Assembly (NCBI GenBank): GCA_017447445.1
Contig: JAFSNK010000008.1
Span: 62,001 to 126,000, forward strand
From: Clostridia bacterium
GTDB taxonomy: Bacteria > Bacillota > Clostridia > Oscillospirales > CAG-382
Length of the DNA stretch: 64,000 nt
Direction of reading: 5' to 3'
Below the pieces are notes generated by a model that saw only the letters and a list, made by a program, of their open reading frames with translations, made no database searches and was not told where the DNA came from. Every line of letters begins with the position of its first letter. Positions within the stretch are counted from its first letter, which is position 1. Made by a program: the position numbers and the translations under genes. Shown in pieces: positions 1-6,659 of the stretch.

Positions 1-1374
1 CCACGAACTGTCGGCAGTCCTTACGAACATATTTCCGAAATGGTAAATCGTAAGGGTATCTCCGCCTTCATATTCCAAAGAAATAACCCAGGTCATTCCA
101 TAATATTCATCAGGCTTTTCTGAATACTTTAAGCTCAAATTCAATTCTGATAGATAATTGACAACAGATTGCACATCGTCTCCACTGAATGAATAATCAT
201 AACCTTCAGGTTGCGACGTTACGGAAATCCTTTTCACCGTTCCTTCTTTCAGGAGAAGCTCTTTTCCCGACAAAACAGTAAAGTTTCTTGTATTCGGGCG
301 ACCCCTCAATCGGAGCCCCGCTTCATACAACATTACAACGGTTTCTTCTCCGTCTTTTTCCAAGACGATATCGAAGAAATGCTGTTCTTGATCGGATCTG
401 GCGCCTTCTACAACTATTCTTCCGTCTTTATTCGTAAAACCGAGGTTATAGTAATCCGTGGTGAAAATAGTGTCGTATATTCCATCCTTGGTTACAACCG
501 TTACATTGAAAGTAAACAATCCGCTTGTGGGGCCGTGCGACAGCAGAAGCACGTCGTTCGACTGATCTCCGTCAACGTCGCAGACTGCAACAGACTCCAT
601 AGAAGTATCCAAAACCGTATCGTCCTTTACAAAGCAAACCGAGCAGCTATACCGTTCGTTATCCTCAAACATGAGACCTTCCCGTCCGGAAGCTCTATAA
701 CTGTCATATGAATAAATGGGAATTGCAAACATTTGCCCGCCGGTCAACTCATAGAATCCTTCGGGAGTAACGTTTATCGGATGTATTTTGATTTTTGAAA
801 GGCTGTCTTTGCCGTCATACCACGTTAACGAGGAAGCTTCGCCGTCATCCTTCGCATACGGGCTTCTGGAATACCATGACAAAGTGAGAAGTTCTTTGTC
901 CTTACTATAATTCATAAAAATCATACAATCGTCGCGGAAAAGAAAACGACTGTATTTCATCGTTACAAGTTCAAAGCCCGAATTTTCAAGGTTTGAGACA
1001 AAGCTTTCATAGTCGGTCTCGGAAAAATGATTGTATGAATAATAGCGTCTATACCCTTGCTTAATATCCGGTGTTCCTTCGGGGAAAGAAAAAGGCGCTT
1101 CTCCAATTGAATCAAACTGGTTGCAATACCACGATTCGCTGCTTGGAATTACCGGCGGCTCCTGTATGTGAGGCTGAACATCCGATGTTTCATCATTTGA
1201 CGTTTTATCTGACGTTTCATTTGATGTTTCATTTGATGTTTCATTTGATGCTTCATCGTTATTATCCATTTTAGGCTTCTGGCAAGAAGTCAGTACCGAC
1301 AACGCAAGCACTGTGAAAAGCACTAAAAACAGGGCGACAAGCCGTTTGGCTATATGAGATCTGTTAAAATTCAT
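1..1374 (-). CDS. Putative lipoprotein of unknown function (3' end beyond window)
   Basis: The reading frame is open from an ATG at 1374 down to base 1, giving 458 residues without a stop, so the C-terminus lies outside the window. A GGAGG sits just upstream of the ATG. The N-terminus is a lipoprotein signal: Arg/Lys at residues 5-11, a hydrophobic stretch at about 12-27, and lipobox LTSC with Cys31. A short spacer of Ser-Asn-Glu-Thr repeats follows (about residues 39-60), then a soluble extracellular region rich in Tyr, Asp and Ser. A segment near residue 255 reads CDVDGDQSNDVLLLS, which resembles an FG-GAP/calcium-loop motif. No family could be named. The gene is visibly more AT-rich than the block beyond 2300, as is the orphan at 10074, which suggests later acquisition. 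The lipoprotein call is firm; the function is unknown. Confidence 0.8.
   Translation of the reverse strand, partial: MNFNRSHIAKRLVALFLVLFTVLALSVLTSCQKPKMDNNDEASNETSNETSNETSDKTSNDETSDVQPHIQEPPVIPSSESWYCNQFDSIGEAPFSFPEGTPDIKQGYRRYYSYNHFSETDYESFVSNLENSGFELVTMKYSRFLFRDDCMIFMNYSKDKELLTLSWYSRSPYAKDDGEASSLTWYDGKDSLSKIKIHPINVTPEGFYELTGGQMFAIPIYSYDSYRASGREGLMFEDNERYSCSVCFVKDDTVLDTSMESVAVCDVDGDQSNDVLLLSHGPTSGLFTFNVTVVTKDGIYDTIFTTDYYNLGFTNKDGRIVVEGARSDQEQHFFDIVLEKDGEETVVMLYEAGLRLRGRPNTRNFTVLSGKELLLKEGTVKRISVTSQPEGYDYSFSGDDVQSVVNYLSELNLSLKYSEKPDEYYGMTWVISLEYEGGDTLTIYHFGNMFVRTADSSW
1211..1256. repeat. 12-bp tandem repeat coding the Ser-Asn-Glu-Thr spacer
   Basis: Close to four tandem copies of a 12-bp unit (GATGTTTCATTT with single-base changes) lie inside the lipoprotein gene and encode its repeated SNET linker after the lipidated Cys. 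The unit is a multiple of three, so copy-number slippage would alter linker length without a frameshift. Confidence 0.8.
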
Positions 1375-1409
1375 TGAATTACCTCCGGAATCCTTTGTAG
1401 TTATAAATA

Positions 1410-1437
1410 ATTATACCATACCTTTGTGACAAGTCAA
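1410..1437 (-). promoter_or_regulatory. Sigma-A type promoter of the lipoprotein gene
   Basis: On the minus strand TTGACT (1437-1432), a 16-bp spacer and TATAAT (1415-1410) precede the lipoprotein start at 1374 by about 35 bp. Confidence 0.7.
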
Positions 1438-1470
1438 GTTTTTCTAAGCAAAGTCGCCCTCCGTTCCCCA

Positions 1471-1658
1471 TTAGCCCCGAAGGGGCACTTCATTGAAAAA
1501 ACCACGAGCATAATTCGCTTCGTGGATAATTGCGCCGATGCTTGTCGCCGAGCGTTCAAGCTGATTGACGAGTGAATAATGACCTTTTATTTTCTCGCAT
1601 GGTTTAACGGCATTTACGGAAAACCGACCGATAAATCGCGGAGCTTGGATTTGGACAT
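1471..1658 (-). pseudogene. Remnant of a four-helix-bundle (23S rRNA intervening-sequence/S23-like) protein gene
   Basis: From an ATG at 1658 the frame reads MSKSKLRDLS, the usual opening of this small family, then runs into a stop. The continuation (SVNAVKPCEKIKGHYSLVNQ, then LERSATSIGAIIHEANYARG) is in another frame, so a short indel broke the gene near 1630. After NYARG the match ends where 'ADFISK...' would be expected and about half of the ~115-residue protein is missing, replaced by a mini-hairpin (1474-1486). Members form pentameric four-helix bundles and are best known as ORFs inside 23S rRNA intervening sequences; relatives include the Avd accessory proteins of diversity-generating retroelements. 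Here the copy is intergenic, damaged at both ends and embedded in the hairpin array. Family assignment comes from remembered consensus. Confidence 0.75.
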
Positions 1659-1858
1659 GGCGAAGAACCTTACTTTTTAGTGAAATATTTTGCCTGACGG
1701 CAAAATGTGAAATATTCCCTGACGGGAATGTGAAATTTTGCGGCGTTGCCGCAAAGTGAGATGAAATTCGCCCCATAACATTTGCGAAGCAAATATTTCA
1801 CAGCGAAGCTATTTCACATGGCGAAGCCATATTTCACTCGCCGAAGGCGAATTTCACT

Positions 1859-1888
1859 GAAAAATCCACGCCGAAGCGTGGATTTTTC
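1859..1888 (-). terminator. Terminator of the tRNA operon
   Basis: The outermost hairpin of the array has a 12-bp stem (AAAAATCCACGC paired with GCGTGGATTTTT), a UUCG loop on the minus strand and a run of five T. It begins just past the encoded CCA of tRNA-Cys and can serve as a rho-independent terminator. Confidence 0.7.
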
Positions 1889-1963
1889 TGGAGGCGCCAC
1901 CCGGAATCGAACCGGGGAATGAAGGTTTTGCAGACCTCTGCCTTACCGCTTGGCTATGGCGCC
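1889..1963 (-). tRNA. tRNA-Cys (anticodon GCA)
   Basis: A cloverleaf folds on the minus strand: acceptor GGCGCCA pairs with TGGCGCC, the anticodon loop CTGCAAA gives GCA, and the T-arm carries GGTTCGATTCC. The 3' CCA is encoded (1891-1889) after discriminator T, the expected U73 for tRNA-Cys. It is the last of three clustered tRNAs. Confidence 0.95.
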
Positions 1964-1982
1964 TTATCGTCGCCTAAACGGA

Positions 1983-2058
1983 TGGAGCGGATTACGGGGT
2001 TCGAACCCGCTACCTCCACCTTGGCAAGGTGGCGCTCTACCAAATGAGCTAAATCCGC
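1983..2058 (-). tRNA. tRNA-Gly (anticodon GCC)
   Basis: Acceptor GCGGATT pairs with AATCCGC; the anticodon stem CCACC/GGTGG encloses TTGCCAA, giving GCC. The T-loop is GGGTTCGAACCCC and CCA is encoded at 1985-1983. It lies 19 bp upstream of tRNA-Cys. Confidence 0.96.
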
Positions 2059-2090
2059 GCAGGGCGTAACTGTGCGCGCTGTTGAAAAAA

Positions 2091-2167
2091 TGGCGATTCA
2101 GATGGGACTCGAACCCACGACCTCCGCCGTGACAGGGCGGCGTTCTAACCAACTGAACTACCGAACC
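2091..2167 (-). tRNA. tRNA-Asp (anticodon GTC)
   Basis: Acceptor GGTTCGG pairs with CTGAATC including G-U pairs. Anticodon stem CCGCC/GGCGG encloses CTGTCAC, giving GTC. Discriminator G73 is as expected for Asp and CCA is encoded (2093-2091). It is the first gene of the tRNA cluster. Confidence 0.96.
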
Positions 2168-2187
2168 GTGCGGCTGCGCGCTTGGAT

Positions 2188-2216
2188 ATGATATCATATT
2201 CAAGACGATTTTGCAA
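2188..2216 (-). promoter_or_regulatory. Promoter of the Asp-Gly-Cys tRNA operon
   Basis: TTGCAA (2216-2211), a 17-bp spacer and TATCAT (2193-2188) lie about 21 bp upstream of the mature tRNA-Asp 5' end on the minus strand. Confidence 0.65.
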
Positions 2217-2316
2217 TACCTTTTGCGAAAAAACAAAAATATTTTTTCGGTTTGCTCCCGCGCGCCGCATAACGGACGCGAAAAAGCGCAACATACAAAA
2301 CGGGAGGCGATGCGTT

Positions 2317-2784
2317 TTGACGAATATCGTTATTCGTTCGGTGCTGGTTTATCTGCTGCTGCTGGCGGCGATGCGGTTTATGGGAAAACGGCAGATAGGC
2401 GAGATGCAGATGACCGAATTCATAACAATGATAATGCTTTCGGAGCTGGCGATACTGCCGGTTACGGACACGGACATACCGCTGCTGCAGGGGATAGTCC
2501 CTTTGGCGGTGATATCCTCCGCGGAGGTGGTGTTTTCGTTTTTCGAGAGCCGCAGCGTGAGGTTCCTGCGGTTTATGAGCGGGAATCCGATAATCCTGCT
2601 GGATTCCGGCGGCTATATTGAAAAGAATCTGCGGATGACGCGCATCTCCCGCGAGGACGTGGAGGCGCAGATACGCACCAGCGGATACGCGGGGCCGGAC
2701 GAGGTGGAAAAGGTGATTTTGGAGCGCACCGGGAAGATGAGCGTGCTTCCGAAGCGGGAAAGCGGCGAGGTGAACGATGCGTAA
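2317..2784 (+). CDS. DUF421 (YetF/YrbG-like) membrane protein
   Basis: A 155-residue protein. The TTG at 2317 is chosen because GGGAGG lies 9 bp upstream; the longer open frame has no ribosome site. Three hydrophobic helices (about residues 4-20, 30-48, 53-72) are followed by a soluble part with the DUF421 signature: FMSGNPIILLDSGGYIEKNL, then ISREDVEAQIRTSGY and a closing 'VEKVILERTGKMSVLPK'. It is shorter than B. subtilis YetF (over 200 residues) and lacks the second half of the C-terminal domain, as many clostridial members seem to. The role is not established; members are found in spore or forespore membranes of some Firmicutes. It overlaps the DUF4363 gene by 8 bp, the usual pairing. Confidence 0.85.
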   Translation: MTNIVIRSVLVYLLLLAAMRFMGKRQIGEMQMTEFITMIMLSELAILPVTDTDIPLLQGIVPLAVISSAEVVFSFFESRSVRFLRFMSGNPIILLDSGGYIEKNLRMTRISREDVEAQIRTSGYAGPDEVEKVILERTGKMSVLPKRESGEVNDA

Positions 2785-3133
2785 TTTTATCGCGGCGGTG
2801 GTAATAATACTCGTCGTCGCGGGGGCGGTGGTTTTGAACGCCGCGCATATAAAAAGCGCGTGCGGGGAGCTGGATTCGCTGCTTGCGGCGGGCGAATACC
2901 GAAAAGCGCTGGAAAAATGGGAGCGCGAGCGCCCGTATATGGCGTTTTTCATACGAGACGGCGAGATAGACGCGGCGGACCTTCATCTGCGGGAGCTGGA
3001 GCTTGCGCGGAGCAGGAACGACCGGGACGGCGAGCAGGAGCACCTTGCCGGGGCGCGCGACGCGCTTATTGAAATGATAAACTACGAATCCGTTTCGCTC
3101 GGAAGCATTTTTTGTGTCCCGTTTAGGCGCTGA
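2777..3133 (+). CDS. DUF4363 membrane-anchored protein
   Basis: A 118-residue protein with an uncleaved N-terminal anchor (about residues 4-21, IAAVVIILVVAGAVVLNA) and an amphipathic helical extracytoplasmic part of the DUF4363 type ('ELDSLLAAGEYRKALEKWE'). DUF4363 genes usually follow DUF421 genes in Clostridia, and here the start lies inside the end of the DUF421 frame, indicating translational coupling. No biochemical function is known; a structural partnership with the DUF421 protein is inferred from the constant linkage. The next promoter begins only 5 bp past the stop codon. Confidence 0.8.
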   Translation: MRNFIAAVVIILVVAGAVVLNAAHIKSACGELDSLLAAGEYRKALEKWERERPYMAFFIRDGEIDAADLHLRELELARSRNDRDGEQEHLAGARDALIEMINYESVSLGSIFCVPFRR

Positions 3134-3137
3134 CGTG

Positions 3138-3166
3138 TTGACATTCGCGCGGTAATGGAGTAAAAT
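3138..3166 (+). promoter_or_regulatory. Consensus sigma-A promoter of the rpe operon
   Basis: TTGACA (3138-3143), exactly 17 bp, then TAAAAT (3161-3166). It begins 5 bp after the DUF4363 stop and leaves a leader of about 135 nt before rpe. TTCGAC and GTCGAA half-sites flank an AT-rich stretch just before the rpe ribosome site. Confidence 0.75.
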
Positions 3167-3309
3167 ACTTTTAACAATATATATAATACGGCGGCAAAGC
3201 ATCGCATAAACAAAAATAAGGTCCTTTGTTTTGCACTTCCGGCGGTGCCGCGCGCCGTTCGACTTATTATCATAATATGTTTTTTTACGTCGAAAGGGGA
3301 CATTAAAAA

Positions 3310-3990
3310 ATGAGAAGGATAAAACTTTCGCCCTCCGCGCTTTCCTGCGATTTCGCCGCCGCGGGCGGGCAGATACGGCAAGCCGAGGAAGGCGGCGCGG
3401 AATACCTGCATCTGGACGTTATGGACGGCGTGTTCGTGCCCAACATATCGTTCGGTCAGCCGGTGGTGAAATCTTTGCGGAAATGCACCGATCTTGTTTT
3501 TGACGTTCATCTTATGATAACCGAGCCGATCAGGTACATAGAGGATTTCGCGAAAGCGGGAGCGGACATTATAACCGTGCATTACGAGGCGTGCTCCGAC
3601 GTGGAGGCGACCTTGCTTAAAATCCGCGCCTGCGGAAAAAAATGCGGGATCTCGGTAAAACCCGGCACTCCGGCGGAGGTGCTCGTTCCCTATCTGCCGA
3701 TATGCGATCTCGTGCTGGTGATGACTGTCGAACCCGGGTTCGGCGGTCAGAAATTCATGGCGGATATGCTGCCGAAGGTACGGTTCCTGCGGGACTACGC
3801 GGAAACGCACGGGCTGAACTGCGAAATAAGCGTGGACGGCGGCGTTTCGGCGTCCAACGCGGCGCTTTGCACGCTTGCCGGGGCGAACGTGCTTGTCGCC
3901 GGGTCGAGCGTGCTTGGAAAAGCGGACGTAAAGAAAGCCGCGGAAGAGCTTCTGGCCGCCGCGGAAATGAGAGGAGCCCGCAATGAATAA
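3310..3990 (+). CDS. rpe: Ribulose-phosphate 3-epimerase
   Basis: A 226-residue TIM-barrel enzyme interconverting D-ribulose 5-phosphate and D-xylulose 5-phosphate in the pentose phosphate pathway. Diagnostic stretches in order are 'LSPSALSCDF', the metal-binding LHLDVMDGVFVPNISFGQPV, VFDVHLMITEP with the second metal His, GISVKPGTPAE, 'MTVEPGFGGQKF' and the phosphate-binding 'ISVDGGVSASNA...VAGSSVLG'. Metal ligands (His and Asp in LHLDVMDG, His in DVHLM, Asp in VDGG) are all present, and length is typical. AAAGGGG precedes the ATG. It overlaps the next gene by 8 bp, so carboxypeptidase translation is probably coupled. Confidence 0.96.
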   Translation: MRRIKLSPSALSCDFAAAGGQIRQAEEGGAEYLHLDVMDGVFVPNISFGQPVVKSLRKCTDLVFDVHLMITEPIRYIEDFAKAGADIITVHYEACSDVEATLLKIRACGKKCGISVKPGTPAEVLVPYLPICDLVLVMTVEPGFGGQKFMADMLPKVRFLRDYAETHGLNCEISVDGGVSASNAALCTLAGANVLVAGSSVLGKADVKKAAEELLAAAEMRGARNE

Positions 3991-5056
3991 CGGCAGGAAC
4001 GGCGGAGCGAACGGGGCGCGCGCCGGAGGCGGAACGCCCGCCCGGAACCTCGGAGGCGGGACGCCCGCCCGCGGAAGAAGAAAAAAGAAAAAGACCAACG
4101 GGTATTTATACGCCGCGGTGCTGTTCGGTTTTGCGGCGCTGGTAATAGCCGCCGCGCTTATATACTACGCTGTCGCTCCCGGCGGACGCGGCGGCGCGGA
4201 TACCTCCTCGCAGGGCGCGCCGGGCGAAACTTCGCCGCGGGAGCAGACTTCCCTGCCCAGCCACGCTTCGGAAACCGAAAGCGCGGCGCAAATATCGCAG
4301 CCGGAGCAAAGCGAAACGTATGAAAGCGGCGAAGACACGTCGCTTCCGGACGAATCGGGTGACCGCATCGATCAGCCGCAAAAAACAAAGGAATACGAAG
4401 ACAAGATAGGCGTGCGGTACAGCATAGATATGACCGAATACGAAAAGTACGTCTGCCCGGACGACGAGGAAAAATACGTCTTCCTCGTCGGCCCGAAGCA
4501 TCCGCTTTCCGCCGATTTCGTGCCGGACGACCTTATAAAATGCACACATATGCGCGAGAACCGGCCGGAGGGCTATTCCTATATCGTCCGTACGGTGGAT
4601 ATCGCGCTCGACGCCTTTATTAAAGAAGCGGAAGCATACGGCCATTTCGGGATCGGCGTTACGAACGGATACCGTTCCTACGCCACGCAGACCTGGCTTT
4701 TCAACAGCTACGTGGACAAGGAATGGAACTCCGGCAAGTACGCGACGAAAGACGAAGCGATAGCGGAGGTGCTTACTTATTCCACGCGTCCCGGCACGAG
4801 CGAGCACCAGTCCGGGCTGTGCTGCGATATGAACAACGTGGACCTTTCCGACGTTTCGAAGTTCAACAACTCGCCTACCGCCAAGTGGATGGAGGAGAAC
4901 GCCTACCGCTTCGGCTTTATACTGCGCTATCCCGAGGGGAAGCAGGATATAACCGGGATAATTTACGAATCGTGGCATTTCCGGTTCGTCGGAAGGACCG
5001 CGGCGACGGAGATACACGCTCTGGGTATAACTCTGGACGAATATCTCGCGGACTGA
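3983..5056 (+). CDS. Membrane-anchored D,D-carboxypeptidase, VanY/LdcB (M15B) family
   Basis: A 357-residue peptidase acting on the peptidoglycan stem peptide outside the membrane. A basic Gly/Arg-rich cytoplasmic tail (residues 1-36) precedes one transmembrane helix (about 38-56), a Ser/Glu/Pro-rich linker (about 60-145) and the M15B catalytic domain. Zinc ligands and catalytic residues are visible: H275 and D282 in SEHQSGLCCDM, E329 and H332 in ESWHFR. 'TNGYRSYATQ' is the usual VanY/LdcB substrate-side motif. Whether it removes terminal D-Ala from pentapeptides or trims tetrapeptides cannot be decided from sequence. No van regulatory genes are near, so a housekeeping cell-wall role is likelier than glycopeptide resistance. 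Confidence 0.9.
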   Translation: MNNGRNGGANGARAGGGTPARNLGGGTPARGRRKKKKTNGYLYAAVLFGFAALVIAAALIYYAVAPGGRGGADTSSQGAPGETSPREQTSLPSHASETESAAQISQPEQSETYESGEDTSLPDESGDRIDQPQKTKEYEDKIGVRYSIDMTEYEKYVCPDDEEKYVFLVGPKHPLSADFVPDDLIKCTHMRENRPEGYSYIVRTVDIALDAFIKEAEAYGHFGIGVTNGYRSYATQTWLFNSYVDKEWNSGKYATKDEAIAEVLTYSTRPGTSEHQSGLCCDMNNVDLSDVSKFNNSPTAKWMEENAYRFGFILRYPEGKQDITGIIYESWHFRFVGRTAATEIHALGITLDEYLAD

Positions 5057-5104
5057 AGGCGGCGCCCGTGGACCGAATAAATAACGATTTGTTGCCGCCA
5101 ACCG

Positions 5105-5133
5105 TTGACAAAGCGGAAGAATTGTATTATAAT
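5105..5133 (+). promoter_or_regulatory. Consensus sigma-A promoter of the diguanylate cyclase gene
   Basis: TTGACA (5105-5110), 17 bp, TATAAT (5128-5133). A perfect match with ideal spacing, about 65 bp before the coding start. Confidence 0.8.
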
Positions 5134-5197
5134 AAAATGAATCGGAATATAAATACGCGGTCAAAGCGCGTAACAGTATGCGAAAAGGGTGTTTGAG

Positions 5198-6568
5198 TTG
5201 CAGAACGGCGCGGAATCAAAACTGAATATCGGCAAACGCGGACTGCCTCTGCGCGGCATTCTTTATTCCCTGTTGTTTATCGGGCTCGCGCTTTCCGTAC
5301 TGCTTATTATCGAAACGTTTATAACCAACGCGGGTTATTCAAGCATGCGCGAAGAAAACGACCGCTTTATCGAATGCGAGAACTGCGTTAACGAATTGCA
5401 GGCGGCATCGGATTATCTCACCGCGGAGGTGCGCTCCTTTGCCATGACCGACGGCGACGTTAAGCACGTGGATAACTACTTTTACGAGCTTCACACCTTA
5501 CGCCGGAGGGAAAAAGCCGTCGCCCGGCTTCGCGAGATCTGCGACGACGAAGACGTTATCGCGAATCTCGACGACGCGCTGAAGTATTCCGACGAGCTTT
5601 ACGAGACCGAGATATACATTATGCGCCTTATGTTCGAAGCGCGCGGGAGCGGGCTGAACCGTTACCCGGAGGTGGAAGAAGTGGAGCTTTTGGAAAAGCA
5701 CACCAAGATTACCGCCGCGAGGATGATCGAAGACGCGAAGAATATGTGCTTCGATAAGCAGTACCAGATGCAGAAGGACAAGATAAGCGCAAGCACGAAT
5801 CTGTGTATGTCCGCGCTGCTGGCGGAAACGAGAGCGAACGATGCGCAGAATTCCGCGGAGCTTATCCGGCTGATGCGCACTCAGCGCACGCTTATTTTCC
5901 TGCTTATCGGCGTGATACTGCTTGCCGGTATCCTTACCACCACGCTTATAATTTCTCCCGTGAACAAGGGCGCGGCGAGCGTGAACAGGCAGGAATTCAT
6001 TCCCGTGAAGGGCTCGCGCGAGATGCGGACGCTTGCGCAAAGATACAACAAGATGTTCGAGGACAACCGCATAAAGCACGAACAGCTTTCATACGAGGCG
6101 ACGCACGACGCGCTGACCGGGCTTTGCAACCGCGCGGTGTTCGAAAACGAGTGCGCCTCCGAAACGAGCTTCGGCAAAGCGGTGCTTACCCTGGACGTCG
6201 ACCGTTTCAAGGTGATAAACGATACATACGGCCACGACGTCGGCGACGCGGTGCTTAAAAAGGTCGCGGCGCTGCTTAAATCGAATTTCCGCGCGAACGA
6301 CAGGATATGCCGCATAGGCGGCGACGAATTCGTAGTTATTATGGACGACGTCGCGCCGGACGCGGCGGAATTCCTTTCAGGGAAGTTCAGCGAGATCAGC
6401 GGCAAGCTCGCCGCAGCGGAGGAAGGCATTCCTTCCACGTCCGTAAGCGCGGGGCTCGCGTTCGGCAAAGAAGGCGTTTCCGGCGAAACGCTTTACAAGA
6501 ACGCCGACAAGGCGCTTTACGAGGTAAAGAACTCCAAAAGGGGCGAATTCCGTGTGTTCGCGGAATGA
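5198..6568 (+). CDS. Membrane-bound diguanylate cyclase (GGDEF)
   Basis: A 456-residue enzyme expected to condense two GTP into cyclic di-GMP. The TTG at 5198 is preferred: AAAAGGG ends 8 bp before it, whereas the in-frame GTG at 5189 overlaps that site. One transmembrane helix (about 21-40), an extracytoplasmic helical sensor region (about 45-225) and a second helix (about 228-250) precede the cytoplasmic GGDEF domain (about 300-456). The active-site loop GGDEF is intact (about 374-378), and an RAND motif five residues upstream matches the RxxD inhibitory I-site, so product feedback inhibition is expected. No EAL or HD-GYP partner is in the window. The ligand of the sensor part, which resembles four-helix chemoreceptor domains, is unknown. 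Confidence 0.92.
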   Translation: MQNGAESKLNIGKRGLPLRGILYSLLFIGLALSVLLIIETFITNAGYSSMREENDRFIECENCVNELQAASDYLTAEVRSFAMTDGDVKHVDNYFYELHTLRRREKAVARLREICDDEDVIANLDDALKYSDELYETEIYIMRLMFEARGSGLNRYPEVEEVELLEKHTKITAARMIEDAKNMCFDKQYQMQKDKISASTNLCMSALLAETRANDAQNSAELIRLMRTQRTLIFLLIGVILLAGILTTTLIISPVNKGAASVNRQEFIPVKGSREMRTLAQRYNKMFEDNRIKHEQLSYEATHDALTGLCNRAVFENECASETSFGKAVLTLDVDRFKVINDTYGHDVGDAVLKKVAALLKSNFRANDRICRIGGDEFVVIMDDVAPDAAEFLSGKFSEISGKLAAAEEGIPSTSVSAGLAFGKEGVSGETLYKNADKALYEVKNSKRGEFRVFAE

Positions 6569-6593
6569 ATCCCTGCGTAATGACTGGAATAAC

Positions 6594-6622
6594 AAAAAGG
6601 CTCGCGGCGGCGAGTCCTTTTT
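6594..6622. terminator. Bidirectional rho-independent terminator
   Basis: AAAAAGG-CTCGC pairs with GCGAG-CCTTTTT around a GGCG loop, with A and T runs on the two sides. It can end both the GGDEF gene (plus) and the dockerin gene (minus), which converge here. Confidence 0.75.
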
Positions 6623-6659
6623 GATTTACGGTATTTGACCGAATACTGTTTCGCGGGGT

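Larger units (their letters stand above)
1441..1888. repeat. Array of miniature hairpins joined by a constant 7-nt spacer
   Basis: Hairpins with differing stems are joined by the same heptamer, ATTTCAC or its complement GTGAAAT. Left half (about 1675-1760): ATTTTGCC-TGAC-GGCAAAAT, ATTCCC-TGAC-GGGAAT and TTTGCGGC-GTT-GCCGCAAA, separated by GTGAAAT. Right half (about 1779-1887): ATTTGC-GAA-GCAAAT, AGC-GAA-GCT, ATGGC-GAA-GCCAT, TCGCC-GAA-GGCGA and a 12-bp stem with loop CGAA, separated by ATTTCAC. The two halves have opposite polarity. One more hairpin, GCCCC-GAA-GGGGC at 1474-1486, lies on the far side of the gene remnant. Loop and spacer are constant while stem sequences vary by paired changes. 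Confidence 0.85.

Noticed and set aside
1471-1776. A 101-residue ORF covering the hairpin array and gene remnant
   Set aside because: Its first 40 residues are translated hairpins and its end is a truncated family match; it is a remnant, not a gene.
1441-1888. CRISPR array
   Set aside because: The constant unit is only 7 nt and the variable parts are self-complementary hairpins of differing size, not uniform spacers; no cas gene is present.
3983-5056. Glycopeptide resistance (vanY) locus
   Set aside because: No vanR, vanS, vanH or ligase gene nearby; the protein is a common housekeeping-type carboxypeptidase.
5057-5104. Terminator after the VanY-type gene
   Set aside because: GGCGGC and GCCGCC could pair across a long AT-rich loop but no T run follows, so it was not annotated.
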